Positions 19,154-28,345 of a stretch of DNA of 49,482 nucleotides are shown piece after piece. The notes beneath the pieces were generated by a model. That model did not search any database. It saw nothing but the letters and a program-made list of their open reading frames with translations, and had not been told where the DNA came from. Numbering within the stretch: position 1 is the stretch's first letter; each line of letters starts with the position of its first letter. This stretch comes from an uncultured Bacteroidales bacterium (GTDB taxonomy: Bacteria > Bacteroidota > Bacteroidia > Bacteroidales > P3): NCBI GenBank assembly GCA_947167075.1, contig CAMVGR010000015.1:1-49482 (forward strand). The letters are read 5' to 3'. The position numbers were made by a program, and so were the translations under genes.

Positions 19154-21805
19154 CTATTCGCCGGACTGCTTCAAAGCCATTTCGATCTGAGCCCGCTTCC
19201 AAGGAGTGCTCATATCGAATATCTCCTCTATCGGACGGCTCAACATATTGACCAAGAGGTGGGTATTGTCCTGATGGTCGATCGATTCGAGGGCTTCTGC
19301 AACCGAATGCCACACACGGTCGGTATGCAGCAGGCTGACGAAGATGGTGAGGTCGAAGTTGCGAAGCACCATATTGTCAATGCCTTCGGTCTCGATACGC
19401 GAATGGGCACGGGCCAACTTGATTTCGCCTACCTCTTGCAACACTTGCTGATATTTTTCATAGAGCACATATTCGTTCAGCAGGAAAGCCACCTCGGTGT
19501 CGGACAGCTGCTCCCACATGTGCATTGGCAACGGATGGGCCACAAAGCGGCCTAACATGAAACTGCCTGCCGTCAGTCCCGAGATGTGCCGATGGAGGCA
19601 TTTGGCGATGATACGGCGGAAGAAGTCCACCTTGTGGGTAGTGGCCAAAAGATTGAAAAGACGACTTTGGTCGTTGTGGTCACCCATGCGGCTATTCAGT
19701 ACTCCGCTCACATAATCGTCTGGACGGCTAGCAAACCATGCATTGACGATTTCGCTAGCCTGCTTTGGCTTGTTCTGCATATCGAGCCGGATAAGCCTGG
19801 CCAGTTTACCAATGTCGGTGATATGAGCCACCTGCTGCGACCCGACAATATTCTGGTACTGCTTGTAGGCGAGCCTCATCCTTTCGAAGAATTCTTTCTC
19901 ATTGTCTGCCAGTTCTACCTTCTCGCCCTGCAGATACTTGGTGAACCTAGCCGGACGGAATGCCGCCTGACCTTTATATATACTTTGGCGGCGGGAGCTG
20001 ACCGTCAGCATGTCGCCTTCGCCGAGCACCAGTCCATCGCGATTGGCTATCTTGCCATCGAGCATTCTGATGCCATAACTCTGTAGGTCCATGAATGCCG
20101 GAATGCCATATCCACGACACGCCGTAACCACATGGATGGCGGCAGGCATCATGCTTAGGATGGCGTCCACCTCGTTGAGGGTGATGGTGTCTTCGGGTAC
20201 AAAATGCTCTTGGCAGAGGCATACGTTCTCCCCCTTGGCTTTCAGCTCGCGGGCCTTCCCGATAGAGAAACACAGGCGAGCAGAGATGGCTGTGCGGGGT
20301 AGCACACTGAGGCCATGGCCAAAGAATTGGAGGGTGCCGAGCGAATGGTCGTCGATGGATGCCGAAACAATCTGTCGCAGATGGTATGGCTTGATAAGAT
20401 CCATCACATGTGCATCGCTAATAAGGTTGGCATTGCGAAGATCGATAGATGAAATCAAGGCTGCACGTCCGGTCATTTCCGATGCATTGAGCTGCAACAC
20501 AGAGAAAAGACTCAACTGTTGGGGGCGTGTCTCGACGGCAAACTCGATAGTGACAGGGGTCTTATAGCGACTCTCCAGCTTGGTCAGCAGGGGGTCGAAA
20601 TGGTAGACGGCGGGAAATTGTGAGCGAATCTCGTTGCGGTCGGAATAGGCCAGGTCTTCGGTGGTCACATCGCCAGTCATAATCTCCTCGCCGAATATGT
20701 TGCGATAGCTCTCCACCTGCCTGCCGACACCCGTACGCGAGTGGCGACTATAGAGCACGCCGGGGTAGCTTTGGTTATTGCCAATGGTCCATACCATACG
20801 CTGCAGGATCAGGCTGGGATAGGCCTGTTTGCCCTGCATGAATGTAAGGATGAGGTCGCTATTGGTGAGGTAGAAACTGCGGACATACATCGTGAGTTGC
20901 AGAGCCTGATAGTGGGCATCCGACAAGAGGCGCTCGTCCTTCTCCGCTATGTGTTGCTCCAACTCTGCGATTCGTGCCAATTGCTCCTTTACATTAAGGC
21001 TAATATCCGATCGCTGATAGCGATGTGCAAGGCCCAGCATTTCGGAGATGGTGTGCAGGGTGCTGAGGTAGACGCGATTTGCCATTGGCAAATCGTGCAT
21101 TCCTCGCAAAGCCTCATACGACGTGCGTGTCACACCGATATTGAGCAATGTCGGCATCAGTCCCGGAATGTATTGCGGCATGGCACAACGGATGGCGAAT
21201 ACCAACGGGTTGTGCGAGGCTCCCAGCTGGCAGTTGGTCATCACCTCTAGATTGGCAATGGCCTGTTCGAGCGACTGGGATAGCAGTTCGGGCTGGTTGA
21301 AGGAGTGCGAGGTAAGGATACAGAAATCCGGTACTGGATAGCAATTGCGGGTCAGGTCGACCAGCATCCTTCCCTTGTACGATATTTCATCGTCGGAAAA
21401 GTTTCCTTTGGTAAGGGTGGTGATTAGGTTCTCGTTTTCGCAAAGAGGGTTGTCGTGGACATATTGCACACACTCTTGCCTGAAGTCGTTGCGCATGGCT
21501 TCCAGCTGGGCAGAGGGTGCACCGCTGTCACGTTCCTCGAGCAGCATCTCTAGATAGTGCCTTCGGTCGTGTCCAGAAAGCTTCAACAGGCGGTACATAT
21601 CGTACCATCGGGGCGGAAACTCGCGCTGCATATCGTCCGGATCGCCCGCCAGACGATAGATAACGGTGCCGGGCTTGTTGCCCTCTAGCTGATTCTCTGG
21701 GTCCTCAGTGTTGTGGTTGAATATCTCCCTGCCTTCATGTGCATAGAGCGACACCATGAAGTAGTTGGGATAGCTAGCCCTGATGCGAAAATAGGATACC
21801 TGCAT
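19154..21805 (-). CDS. PEP/pyruvate-binding, PPDK-like protein
   Basis: The 883-residue cytosolic protein resembles pyruvate phosphate dikinase in part. The region LTKGNFSDDEISYKGRMLVDL...VPDFCILTSHSF, then FAIRCAMPQYIPGLMPTLLNIGV, follows the order of the PPDK nucleotide-binding domain (compare VRSGARVSMPGMMDTVLNLG). Near the middle, PAAIHVVTACRGYGIPAFMDL sits where PPDK has its phosphohistidine SHAAVVARGMG, keeping a His. No C-terminal PEP/pyruvate TIM barrel is evident; the last 250 residues are helical. The first 100 residues are also specific. It could be a kinase-like or phosphotransfer protein of unknown substrate. It follows a TPR lipoprotein gene by 6 bases and shares its operon with def and ruvX. 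Confidence 0.75.
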   Translation of the reverse strand: MQVSYFRIRASYPNYFMVSLYAHEGREIFNHNTEDPENQLEGNKPGTVIYRLAGDPDDMQREFPPRWYDMYRLLKLSGHDRRHYLEMLLEERDSGAPSAQLEAMRNDFRQECVQYVHDNPLCENENLITTLTKGNFSDDEISYKGRMLVDLTRNCYPVPDFCILTSHSFNQPELLSQSLEQAIANLEVMTNCQLGASHNPLVFAIRCAMPQYIPGLMPTLLNIGVTRTSYEALRGMHDLPMANRVYLSTLHTISEMLGLAHRYQRSDISLNVKEQLARIAELEQHIAEKDERLLSDAHYQALQLTMYVRSFYLTNSDLILTFMQGKQAYPSLILQRMVWTIGNNQSYPGVLYSRHSRTGVGRQVESYRNIFGEEIMTGDVTTEDLAYSDRNEIRSQFPAVYHFDPLLTKLESRYKTPVTIEFAVETRPQQLSLFSVLQLNASEMTGRAALISSIDLRNANLISDAHVMDLIKPYHLRQIVSASIDDHSLGTLQFFGHGLSVLPRTAISARLCFSIGKARELKAKGENVCLCQEHFVPEDTITLNEVDAILSMMPAAIHVVTACRGYGIPAFMDLQSYGIRMLDGKIANRDGLVLGEGDMLTVSSRRQSIYKGQAAFRPARFTKYLQGEKVELADNEKEFFERMRLAYKQYQNIVGSQQVAHITDIGKLARLIRLDMQNKPKQASEIVNAWFASRPDDYVSGVLNSRMGDHNDQSRLFNLLATTHKVDFFRRIIAKCLHRHISGLTAGSFMLGRFVAHPLPMHMWEQLSDTEVAFLLNEYVLYEKYQQVLQEVGEIKLARAHSRIETEGIDNMVLRNFDLTIFVSLLHTDRVWHSVAEALESIDHQDNTHLLVNMLSRPIEEIFDMSTPWKRAQIEMALKQSGE

Positions 21806-21811
21806 ACACCC

Positions 21812-22315
21812 CTACTCTGCATTGGCAAGAATGGCCTCGAGCATTTCCTCGGGTGTCATGCCTAGATAATCGAGCGAACGACGAGTGTCGGCAGCGAGAG
21901 GGTGGTCGGGATAGTTCTCGACGAAATAGGTATAGGCAGTGCGGGCGGAGTCGAATTGCTCTGCCGTCTCGAAAGCGTATCCTTTCAGGAAATAGCAGCC
22001 TCCTATATCCTCAAATCCTGGATATTGGGAGATAATAGTGTCGAGTATACAAACCGCACGGTCGGCCATCGAGAGTGAGATGCTGAGGTCGGCAGCACGG
22101 AGCAAATAGACGGGAGCCAGACTGTCGGTAGGGAAATGGTTGGCAAACTGAGTGTAGAGATTCATCAGTGTGGTCAACTCTTCGTCCTGGGTATTGACAT
22201 CGAGTGCCGACAACTGGGTTTCATGCTCTTCGATTGCTTTCAATTCTTTGTCGCGATTAGGGCCACATGCTGCCATCAGCAACACCCCCATCATAATTAA
22301 AACAAGACGTTTCAT
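21812..22315 (-). CDS. TPR-like lipoprotein
   Basis: The 167-residue product starts with a lipoprotein signal ending MAAC. The mature part has helical TPR-type repeats (VYLLRAADLSISL, YFLKGYAFETAEQFDSARTAY, NYPDHPLAADTRRSLDYLG), like the outer-membrane assembly lipoproteins of the BamD/YbgF kind but much shorter. It probably acts as a protein-binding scaffold in the envelope. It stands 50 bases after def and 6 bases before the PPDK-like gene. Confidence 0.8.
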   Translation of the reverse strand: MKRLVLIMMGVLLMAACGPNRDKELKAIEEHETQLSALDVNTQDEELTTLMNLYTQFANHFPTDSLAPVYLLRAADLSISLSMADRAVCILDTIISQYPGFEDIGGCYFLKGYAFETAEQFDSARTAYTYFVENYPDHPLAADTRRSLDYLGMTPEEMLEAILANAE

Positions 22316-22365
22316 GCGATATGATTTATAGGTTGATTTTCTTATTTATCGTTCTATATCTAAGA

Positions 22366-22932
22366 CTATTTTCGTCTCATCACCTTCATACGATAGCGTG
22401 TTGCCACACGACCGGAGGCTATATCGTTTAGTTTTCTCTTCAGCATGGTCCTGCGAAGGTTGCTTAAGTGGTCGGTAAACACCTTACCGTCCAAATGATC
22501 CACCTCGTGCTGAACCACACGGGCATACAGGCCTGTGGCATCGTCGGTGTGCTCTTCCCAGTTTTCGTCCCAGTAGTGGACCTTCACCGTGGTCGGGCGA
22601 AGCACATCTTCGTGGATGTCGGGCACCGAGAGGCACCCTTCGTTGAAATAGTCTTTCTTGTCACCAAACGAGAGAATTTCGGGATTCACCAGGGTATGCT
22701 GCTCGGTCACATCACCATAAGTATCCGTTTTCTCGTCGTATGGACGGAACCCTATCACCACCACACGAATGGGAAGATCGACTTGGGGAGCTGCCAGTCC
22801 AACTCCGTCGGCAGCATACATAGTCTCATACATATTTGCAACCAGCTCCTTTAGATTCGGATAGCTCTTATCGATAGATTGCGAAATCTTACGCAATGTG
22901 GGATGGCCGTAGCCTACAATTGGTAGTATCAT
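22366..22932 (-). CDS. def: peptide deformylase
   Basis: The 188-residue metalloenzyme removes the formyl group from nascent N-terminal methionine. All three family motifs are present: GVGLAAPQ (43-50), EGCLS (98-102, metal ligand Cys100) and QHEVDHLDG (141-149, ligands His142 and His146, catalytic Glu143). Length is normal. The start overlaps the ruvX stop by one base (TAATG), indicating coupled expression. Confidence 0.98.
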   Translation of the reverse strand: MILPIVGYGHPTLRKISQSIDKSYPNLKELVANMYETMYAADGVGLAAPQVDLPIRVVVIGFRPYDEKTDTYGDVTEQHTLVNPEILSFGDKKDYFNEGCLSVPDIHEDVLRPTTVKVHYWDENWEEHTDDATGLYARVVQHEVDHLDGKVFTDHLSNLRRTMLKRKLNDIASGRVATRYRMKVMRRK

Positions 22933-23354
22933 TATTTTCTGTTTCTAATTGTACTTAAATAGTCCTGCAAAATGATGGTGGCAGCGATTTGGTCCACCAT
23001 ACCTTTATCGCGGCGCTGCTTGCGGCGCAGGCCGCTGTCGATCATAGTTTGAAAAGCGATTTTAGAGGTGAAACGTTCGTCCACTCGGGCCACCTCACAA
23101 TTTGGAAATTGCTTCTTCAACTTCTCAACAAAAGGTTCTATTAGAAGAGCCGACTCCGATGGAGTACCATCCAAATGGCGAGCATCCCCCACCACAAAGA
23201 CGTCCACCTTTTCATGTGAGCAATAGTCACTAATATAACGCATCGTATCGGCAGTAGGAATCGTTGTCAGAGCGGTGGCAATAATACGTTCAGGATCGGT
23301 CACAGCCAATCCCACGCGCACGCGCCCATAATCAATTGCCATTACACGTCCCAT
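22932..23354 (-). CDS. ruvX: YqgF/RuvX family putative Holliday junction resolvase / pre-16S rRNA nuclease
   Basis: The 140-residue protein shows the RNase H-like fold signatures of the YqgF family: AIDYGRVRVGLAVTDP with an acidic residue at position 8, VVGDARHLDGT, VDERFTSKIA, and the C-terminal acidic DQIAATIIL. Members process the 5' end of pre-16S rRNA and have been proposed as Holliday junction resolvases. It is the first protein gene after the tRNA on the minus strand and is coupled to def. Confidence 0.95.
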   Translation of the reverse strand: MGRVMAIDYGRVRVGLAVTDPERIIATALTTIPTADTMRYISDYCSHEKVDVFVVGDARHLDGTPSESALLIEPFVEKLKKQFPNCEVARVDERFTSKIAFQTMIDSGLRRKQRRDKGMVDQIAATIILQDYLSTIRNRK

Positions 23355-23434
23355 CTGATTCTAACTTTAAAGCAAAAAATGGAAAGGGGAACATATTAAT
23401 TGCTTACCTCTTTCCACTTTTCCGATTCCTTTTG

Positions 23435-23508
23435 TGGCCCCTCTCGGGCTCGAACCAAGGACCCGCTGATTATGAGTCAGCTGCTCTAACCAACTGAGCT
23501 AAGGGGCC
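23435..23508 (-). tRNA. tRNA with CAT anticodon, probably tRNA-Ile2
   Basis: A 74-base cloverleaf: acceptor stem GGCCCCT/AGGGGCC, D arm AGCTCAGTTGGTTAGAGC, anticodon stem GCTGA/TCAGC with loop CTCATAA, T arm with GGTTCGAGCCC, discriminator A. The CCA end is not encoded. The CAT anticodon allows elongator Met or the lysidine-modified Ile2. The acceptor stem agrees with the tRNA-Ile2 type known from E. coli, so I favour Ile2. Confidence 0.95.
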
Positions 23509-23709
23509 GAACCACACTTTCCTTTCTCTCGAAAACGGGTGCAAAATTACTACTTTTTTCCAATATACCAAAAACTTTTTTCATTTTTATTACCTACTAT
23601 TTGCCATTTACATTGATAATCATCCATGTTGGAGGTATAGCTTCTTTTGGAAAACGCCGACCTAAACAAGTAACAAGAGTGCAAAAACGACAGAGTAAGA
23701 CAGATTTTT

Positions 23710-23741
23710 TTTGCAGGTATGTTTTTTTTTTGTACTTTTGC
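23710..23741 (+). promoter_or_regulatory. ilvE promoter
   Basis: TTTG at 23710-23713, a 19-base spacer, and TACTTTTGC at 23733-23741. It is a full match to the Bacteroidota consensus, 44 bases before the ilvE start. Confidence 0.85.
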
Positions 23742-23785
23742 AGATAGGAATTAATAACATAATCACACACAAAACACTAGATAAC

Positions 23786-24799
23786 ATGAATATAGATTGG
23801 CAAAACCTTCCGTTTGGTTACGTAAAAACGGACTACAATGTACGTTGCTACTACCGTGACGGAAAATGGGGCGAGGTTGAAGTATCCAGCTCCGAAGAGA
23901 TTAACATTCACATGGCTGCCAGCAGCCTGCACTACGGCCAAGAAGCATTTGAAGGCTTGAAAGCATACCGTTGCAAGGATGGTAAAATACGTATTTTCCG
24001 TCCAGAAGCCAATGCCGAGCGTCTGCAAAGCACTTGCCGTGGCATTATGATGCCCGAGCTCTCCACAGAGAAGTTTGTTGAGATGTGCAAGAAGGTCGTA
24101 AAGATGAACGAACGTTTCATTCCTCCTTATGGCACAGGTGCATCGCTATATCTCCGTCCACTGCTTATCGGCACAGGAATCACCGTGGGCGTTAAACCCG
24201 CCAACGAGTACCTATTCCTTATCTTTGTAACCCCCGTAGGTCCTTATTTCAAGGGTGGATTCAAAGCAAATCCTTATGTCATCACCCGCAAATACGACCG
24301 TTCGGCACCTCTCGGAACAGGTATCTACAAAGTCGGTGGCAACTATGCTGCTAGTCTGAAAGCCCACGTTGAGGCTTGCCACGGCGGACAATACGCCTGT
24401 GAGTTCTATCTTGATGCTAAGGAGAAAAAATATGTCGACGAGGCTGGTGCAGCCAACTTCTTTGGTATTAAAGACGGCGTATATGTAACTCCGAAGAGCA
24501 CATCCATTCTGCCCTCCATCACCAACAAGAGCCTTATGCAGTTGGCTGAAGATATGGGCATGAAGGTTGAGCGTCGCCCAATCAATGTCGAAGAGCTCAG
24601 CACCTTCCAGGAAGCTGGTGCATGTGGTACAGCTGCCGTCATCAGCCCAATCGAGCGTCTTGACGACCCAGAGACTGGCAAGAGCTACGTCTTTGGCAAA
24701 GAGCCCGGCCCCTATAGCACCAAACTGTACCACGCTCTCCGTGCCATCCAGCTCGGCGAAGCCGAAGACAAACACAACTGGAACACCATCATGGACTAA
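23786..24799 (+). CDS. ilvE: branched-chain amino acid aminotransferase
   Basis: The 337-residue PLP enzyme of fold type IV carries out the last step of leucine, isoleucine and valine synthesis, with glutamate as amino donor. The PLP-lysine segment is seen as YKVGGNYAASL. Other family landmarks are HYGQEAFEGLKAYR near residue 50, RPLLIGTG, and EAGACGTAAVISPI near the cofactor phosphate site. The start ATG at 23786 is chosen because the upstream extension of the frame would begin before the promoter. It is a single-gene unit with its own promoter and terminator. Confidence 0.96.
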   Translation: MNIDWQNLPFGYVKTDYNVRCYYRDGKWGEVEVSSSEEINIHMAASSLHYGQEAFEGLKAYRCKDGKIRIFRPEANAERLQSTCRGIMMPELSTEKFVEMCKKVVKMNERFIPPYGTGASLYLRPLLIGTGITVGVKPANEYLFLIFVTPVGPYFKGGFKANPYVITRKYDRSAPLGTGIYKVGGNYAASLKAHVEACHGGQYACEFYLDAKEKKYVDEAGAANFFGIKDGVYVTPKSTSILPSITNKSLMQLAEDMGMKVERRPINVEELSTFQEAGACGTAAVISPIERLDDPETGKSYVFGKEPGPYSTKLYHALRAIQLGEAEDKHNWNTIMD

Positions 24800-24822
24800 T
24801 CTCCATGAAGAAATAACAATGA

Positions 24823-24843
24823 GCCGCCCCTAATCAGGGCGGC
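24823..24843 (+). terminator. ilvE terminator
   Basis: 7-bp GC-rich stem GCCGCCC/GGGCGGC with a 7-base loop, followed by TTTTCTTTT. Confidence 0.9.
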
Positions 24844-24897
24844 TTTTCTTTTCCCTTTCTTCGATCAGCCACCCGTTGTCGGTACATTACTAATAAG

Positions 24898-24927
24898 AAA
24901 GAGCCACCCTCAGTAGGATGGCTCTTT
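24898..24927. terminator. terminator between ilvE and gcvH
   Basis: AAAGAGCCACCC and GGATGGCTCTTT pair with one mismatch around a 6-base loop. The A and T ends give it possible action on both strands; it lies 23 bases past the gcvH stop and is most likely the gcvH terminator. Confidence 0.75.
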
Positions 24928-24950
24928 GTCTTTAATAATGTCTTTAGCTC

Positions 24951-25328
24951 TTAGGCACCAATTTTTGCAGTGTAAGCAGCTGCATCCATAAGAGCATCAA
25001 TGTCGGCCATATTTGCAGGCTTCACTTTGATGATCCAACCATTGCCATAAGGATCGCTATTGATGGCACTGGCATCTTCGAGGGCTGTATTGAACTCAAC
25101 CACTTCGCCAGTGACAGGCATCAACAGATCTGCAACAGTCTTAACAGCCTCAACGCTACCAAACGGCTCGCCAGCCTCAACGGTGTCGCCTTCACATGTC
25201 ACGTCGACAAACACGATATCACCAAGCTCATGCTGAGCATAGTCTGTGATACCAACATAGGCGAATTCGCCTTCTACACGTACCCATTCATCGTCCTGGG
25301 TATACTTCAAATTAGCAGGAATGTTCAT
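24951..25328 (-). CDS. gcvH: glycine cleavage system H protein
   Basis: The 125-residue lipoyl protein carries the aminomethyl group between the P, T and L proteins of glycine cleavage. The lipoylation site is in [12 protein letters not shown] (Lys63). Length and the start [15 protein letters not shown] fit the family. It stands alone; the other gcv genes are not in the window. A promoter box lies 44 bases upstream. Confidence 0.97.
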   Translation of the reverse strand: MNIPANLKYTQDDEWVRVEGEFAYVGITDYAQHELGDIVFVDVTCEGDTVEAGEPFGSVEAVKTVADLLMPVTGEVVEFNTALEDASAINSDPYGNGWIIKVKPANMADIDALMDAAAYTAKIGA

Positions 25329-25372
25329 ATTCTTATGTTATTATATGTAATTATTCACTAAACTTTGGAAAT

Positions 25373-25381
25373 GCAAAAATA
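25373..25381 (-). promoter_or_regulatory. gcvH -7 promoter box
   Basis: TATTTTTGC on the minus strand, facing away from a second box for rho at 25434-25442. Confidence 0.7.
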
Positions 25382-25433
25382 CACAAAATAATTTGAATGA
25401 GTATGATTTTTTTTCCAATTCATGAAAAATATG

Positions 25434-25442
25434 TATTTTTGC
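25434..25442 (+). promoter_or_regulatory. rho -7 promoter box
   Basis: TATTTTTGC on the plus strand, 112 bases before the rho start. The resulting leader of about 105 bases is long enough to hold autoregulation, which is known for rho in other bacteria; no specific structure is seen. Confidence 0.7.
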
Positions 25443-25554
25443 ATCGTCGAAATGAAGGAAGATAGCCTGTTTAAAAACTGGAAATCATCCTGAAATCCAA
25501 AACAATATAGATAAATAAAACAAAAGCGTAACACGCCGACAAATAATTATTTTT

Positions 25555-27447
25555 ATGTTCAGCAAAAACGAACTAGAGGCTAAAGCACAGATTGAACTAA
25601 TCGAAATCGCGAAACAAATGGGCATCAGCCGTGCAAGCCATCTAGCATCCCAAGACCTTATTTATCGAATTCTAGACCACCAGGCAGCCAATCCTGCCAA
25701 AGAGCCGGCCTCTAACGAGCCATCCGAGGAAAAGCCACGTCGCAGGCAACACATCAAGCCACAACTGCTTGCCGAATCGTCGGTAAAGAACCCCTCCGTC
25801 CACAAACGGGTAGACCGCAAAGCAACGCAAAACAAAGAGCAAGACTCGCCCGTTCACACCCCTTCCACCTCGGTCGAAGAAAAGAAGAACGATTTCAACC
25901 TGTCGTCGCTGGAGATGCCTATTGTGCCCACAGTGCCCGAAATACTGTCCCCTGAAGGACGCTTTATTGTCAGAAACACACCCGTCGACAATCCCGAACC
26001 CATAGCAAAGGAGAATGCAGAAGAGAGCAAGCCGGCTCCCGAAGCAACCGAAACGCCCAAACGCAAACGCGGTCGTCCTCGCAAGGCAGCTCAATCGGAA
26101 AGCGAATCCGAATCCGCACCGCAAGCGAAAGAGACTCCCCAACCCAACGATTCCGCTCCGAAACCCATAGCAGAGAATCCCGTTGCAAAAAAGGACAAGC
26201 CGGAGCCCGTCCACGAGACCGTGAACGATGAACCCACTAAAAAAGAAGTCATCACTAGGGGTTCGCTCAAAATCGACACCAGCACTCAGGAAGCATCCGC
26301 ACCAAAGTCTAGCATAAACATATACTCCGACGAAGGCATCGTCGAAGCCGAGGGTGTGCTCGAAATGGTTCCCGATGGCTACGGATTCCTCCGTTCGAGC
26401 GACTACAACTACCTCTCCAGCCCTGACGACATCTATATCAGCCCACAGCAGATACGCAACTACGGACTGAAAACCGGCGACACCATCCGCGGCACTGTTC
26501 GTCCACCTCGCGACGGCGACAAATTCTTCCCCATGGTGAAGATAATCGAAATCAACGGTCTTTCGCCCGAACGCATTCGCGACCGTATACCTTTCGAGAG
26601 CCTCACTCCCCTATTTCCCGACCAGAAGCTGAAGCTCACCTCTCACCCACAGGAGACGATGTCGACCCGCATCATCGATCTATTCACCCCCATCGGAAAA
26701 GGACAGCGCGGACTAATCGTAGCACAGCCCAAGACCGGCAAGACCACCCTGCTGAAAGAAGTGGCCAATGCCATCGCCTACAACCACCCCGAAGTGTATC
26801 TGATGGTGCTTCTGATCGACGAACGTCCCGAAGAGGTGACCGACATGCAGCGCTCCGTCAAAGCCGAAGTGATAGCATCCACCTTCGACGAGCCCGCCGA
26901 ACGCCACGTACGAATCGCCAACATCGTGCTTGAGAAAGCCAAGCGCCTTACCGAGTGCGGACACGATGTGATGATTGTCCTCGACAGTATCACCCGTCTG
27001 GCACGTGCCTACAACACAGTGCAGCCTGCCTCTGGCAAAGTGCTAAGCGGCGGTGTCGAGGCCAACGCCCTGCAAAAACCCAAACGATTCTTCGGTGCAG
27101 CCCGCAATATAGAAGGGGGCGGTTCGCTCACCATCATCGCCACTGCCCTCACCGAAACAGGCTCCAAGATGGACGATGTGATATTCGAAGAGTTTAAAGG
27201 CACCGGCAACATGGAACTGCAACTCGACCGCAAACTTGCCAACCGTCGCCTCTACCCTGCCATCGACCTTACAGCCTCGAGCACCCGTCGCGACGACCTT
27301 CTTGTCACCCCCGACATTCTGGCCCGCAGCGTAGTGCTTCGAAACCACCTCAACGACCTCACTCCGATCGAAGCCATGGAGTTTCTGCAGAAACAAATGG
27401 CCAACACCCGAACCAACGAAGAGTTCCTCTACACGATGGATAAGTAG
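25555..27447 (+). CDS. rho: transcription termination factor Rho
   Basis: The 630-residue protein has a Rho N-terminal helical domain (1-45), then about 215 residues of disordered, Lys/Pro/Glu/Ser-rich insert that includes an AT-hook-like [10 protein letters not shown], then an RNA-binding cold-shock domain ([16 protein letters not shown]...[16 protein letters not shown]), and a RecA-like ATPase. Walker A is AQPKTGKTT (residues 391-399), followed by [17 protein letters not shown] and the Q and R loops around [15 protein letters not shown]. The hexamer uses ATP to translocate along RNA and release RNA polymerase. E. coli Rho has 419 residues; the insert explains the extra length and is common in Bacteroidota. 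Confidence 0.98.
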   Translation: MFSKNELEAKAQIELIEIAKQMGISRASHLASQDLIYRILDHQAANPAKEPASNEPSEEKPRRRQHIKPQLLAESSVKNPSVHKRVDRKATQNKEQDSPVHTPSTSVEEKKNDFNLSSLEMPIVPTVPEILSPEGRFIVRNTPVDNPEPIAKENAEESKPAPEATETPKRKRGRPRKAAQSESESESAPQAKETPQPNDSAPKPIAENPVAKKDKPEPVHETVNDEPTKKEVITRGSLKIDTSTQEASAPKSSINIYSDEGIVEAEGVLEMVPDGYGFLRSSDYNYLSSPDDIYISPQQIRNYGLKTGDTIRGTVRPPRDGDKFFPMVKIIEINGLSPERIRDRIPFESLTPLFPDQKLKLTSHPQETMSTRIIDLFTPIGKGQRGLIVAQPKTGKTTLLKEVANAIAYNHPEVYLMVLLIDERPEEVTDMQRSVKAEVIASTFDEPAERHVRIANIVLEKAKRLTECGHDVMIVLDSITRLARAYNTVQPASGKVLSGGVEANALQKPKRFFGAARNIEGGGSLTIIATALTETGSKMDDVIFEEFKGTGNMELQLDRKLANRRLYPAIDLTASSTRRDDLLVTPDILARSVVLRNHLNDLTPIEAMEFLQKQMANTRTNEEFLYTMDK

Positions 27448-27482
27448 GGTCATCCCCACTACACATACATTATATAGGAATA

Positions 27483-27511
27483 GGGTGTCTCCAAGATATA
27501 TGGGGACACCC
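27483..27511 (+). terminator. rho terminator
   Basis: 10-bp stem GGGTGTCTCC/GGGGACACCC (one G-T pair) with a 9-base loop, then TTTTCTC. It lies between the convergent rho and HTH genes. Confidence 0.85.
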
Positions 27512-27524
27512 TTTTCTCGATGTC

Positions 27525-28007
27525 TCATAGGGATGCACTCCGCTTCCCCTCCCGAAGCATATCCACCCCCGTCGAGTCGAGCCGTCCGTTCGGCTGGATG
27601 ACATGGCTACGCAACATTGCCTCCACATCGTCGGGATCGAAATATAGGCGACCACCCAGTTTCGACGGATGTAGCAAACCCATGCGTATCCAGCGGTGGA
27701 GTGTGTTTCGCGAAGTACAAAGCCGTTTGCACACATCGGTGGTTTCCATCCATTGCGTCAAGCCTTGCTTGGGATGCTCCATTGCCAGCAGGGTGGCATT
27801 GCGGGCATCGGGGTATTGCTGCATTAGGTCGGCCAGTTGTGCTTCCGTCATCGGGCGACGATTGCGCTGTCGTGCACTGTGCACAGAGATGCTGAAATTG
27901 TTCACCAGCCCATCGGCTGTACGGTAGAATACATAGATGCAGTCCGGCTGTGGATCCACATCGAGATGCAGACGATGCATCAGATCTTTTAATTGTTCAG
28001 GAGTCAT
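27525..28007 (-). CDS. helix-turn-helix (excisionase/MerR-like) protein
   Basis: The 160-residue protein has an N-terminal region of about 90 residues without a recognised fold. A DNA-binding helix-turn-helix of the HTH_17/excisionase type follows: WMETTDVCKRLCTSRNTLHRWIRMGLL, then the wing KLGGRLYFDPDDVEAML. Such proteins act as small regulators or as excisionases of integrative elements; no integrase is present nearby. A near-consensus -7 box, CATCTTTGC, is at 28039-28047. Its target cannot be read from sequence. Confidence 0.8.
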   Translation of the reverse strand: MTPEQLKDLMHRLHLDVDPQPDCIYVFYRTADGLVNNFSISVHSARQRNRRPMTEAQLADLMQQYPDARNATLLAMEHPKQGLTQWMETTDVCKRLCTSRNTLHRWIRMGLLHPSKLGGRLYFDPDDVEAMLRSHVIQPNGRLDSTGVDMLREGKRSASL

Positions 28008-28207
28008 AATTCCGTATGTTTTATTGTTAAACTCGGATGCAAAGATGCACTCATTATTATCGCCAGTCTTCGTAACTTCCTATTAATGAATTCGGAGCAT
28101 ACTGTCCGCAAGTCGTTGGCACATTCGGCGACGGTTATCGTTAAGCCAGCGTTAATTAAAGGTTAATTATTTCTTAAAAAAACACATCAACGAAGCGATA
28201 TTTTTAC

Positions 28208-28216
28208 TATTTTTGC
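28208..28216 (+). promoter_or_regulatory. -7 promoter box upstream of the 214-residue hypothetical
   Basis: TATTTTTGC on the plus strand. It lies 130 bases before the first ATG in frame. The 28008-28345 gap otherwise holds only this and the opposing HTH-gene box. Confidence 0.65.
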
Positions 28217-28345
28217 ATTATCAAAAACAGTATCCATAACACGGCAATAACCGCAGAAAAACATTCAGACACAGAATCATACAAGCACACTGCGGTATGC
28301 TGTGGCCAGCGTATTCCGGCCACGGTCGATGCGGCACAGTCGCTC

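Noticed and set aside
23435..23508. Calling the tRNA a plain elongator tRNA-Met
   Set aside because: The anticodon fits, but the GGCCCCT/AGGGGCC acceptor stem matches the Ile2 type better; left as probable, not certain.
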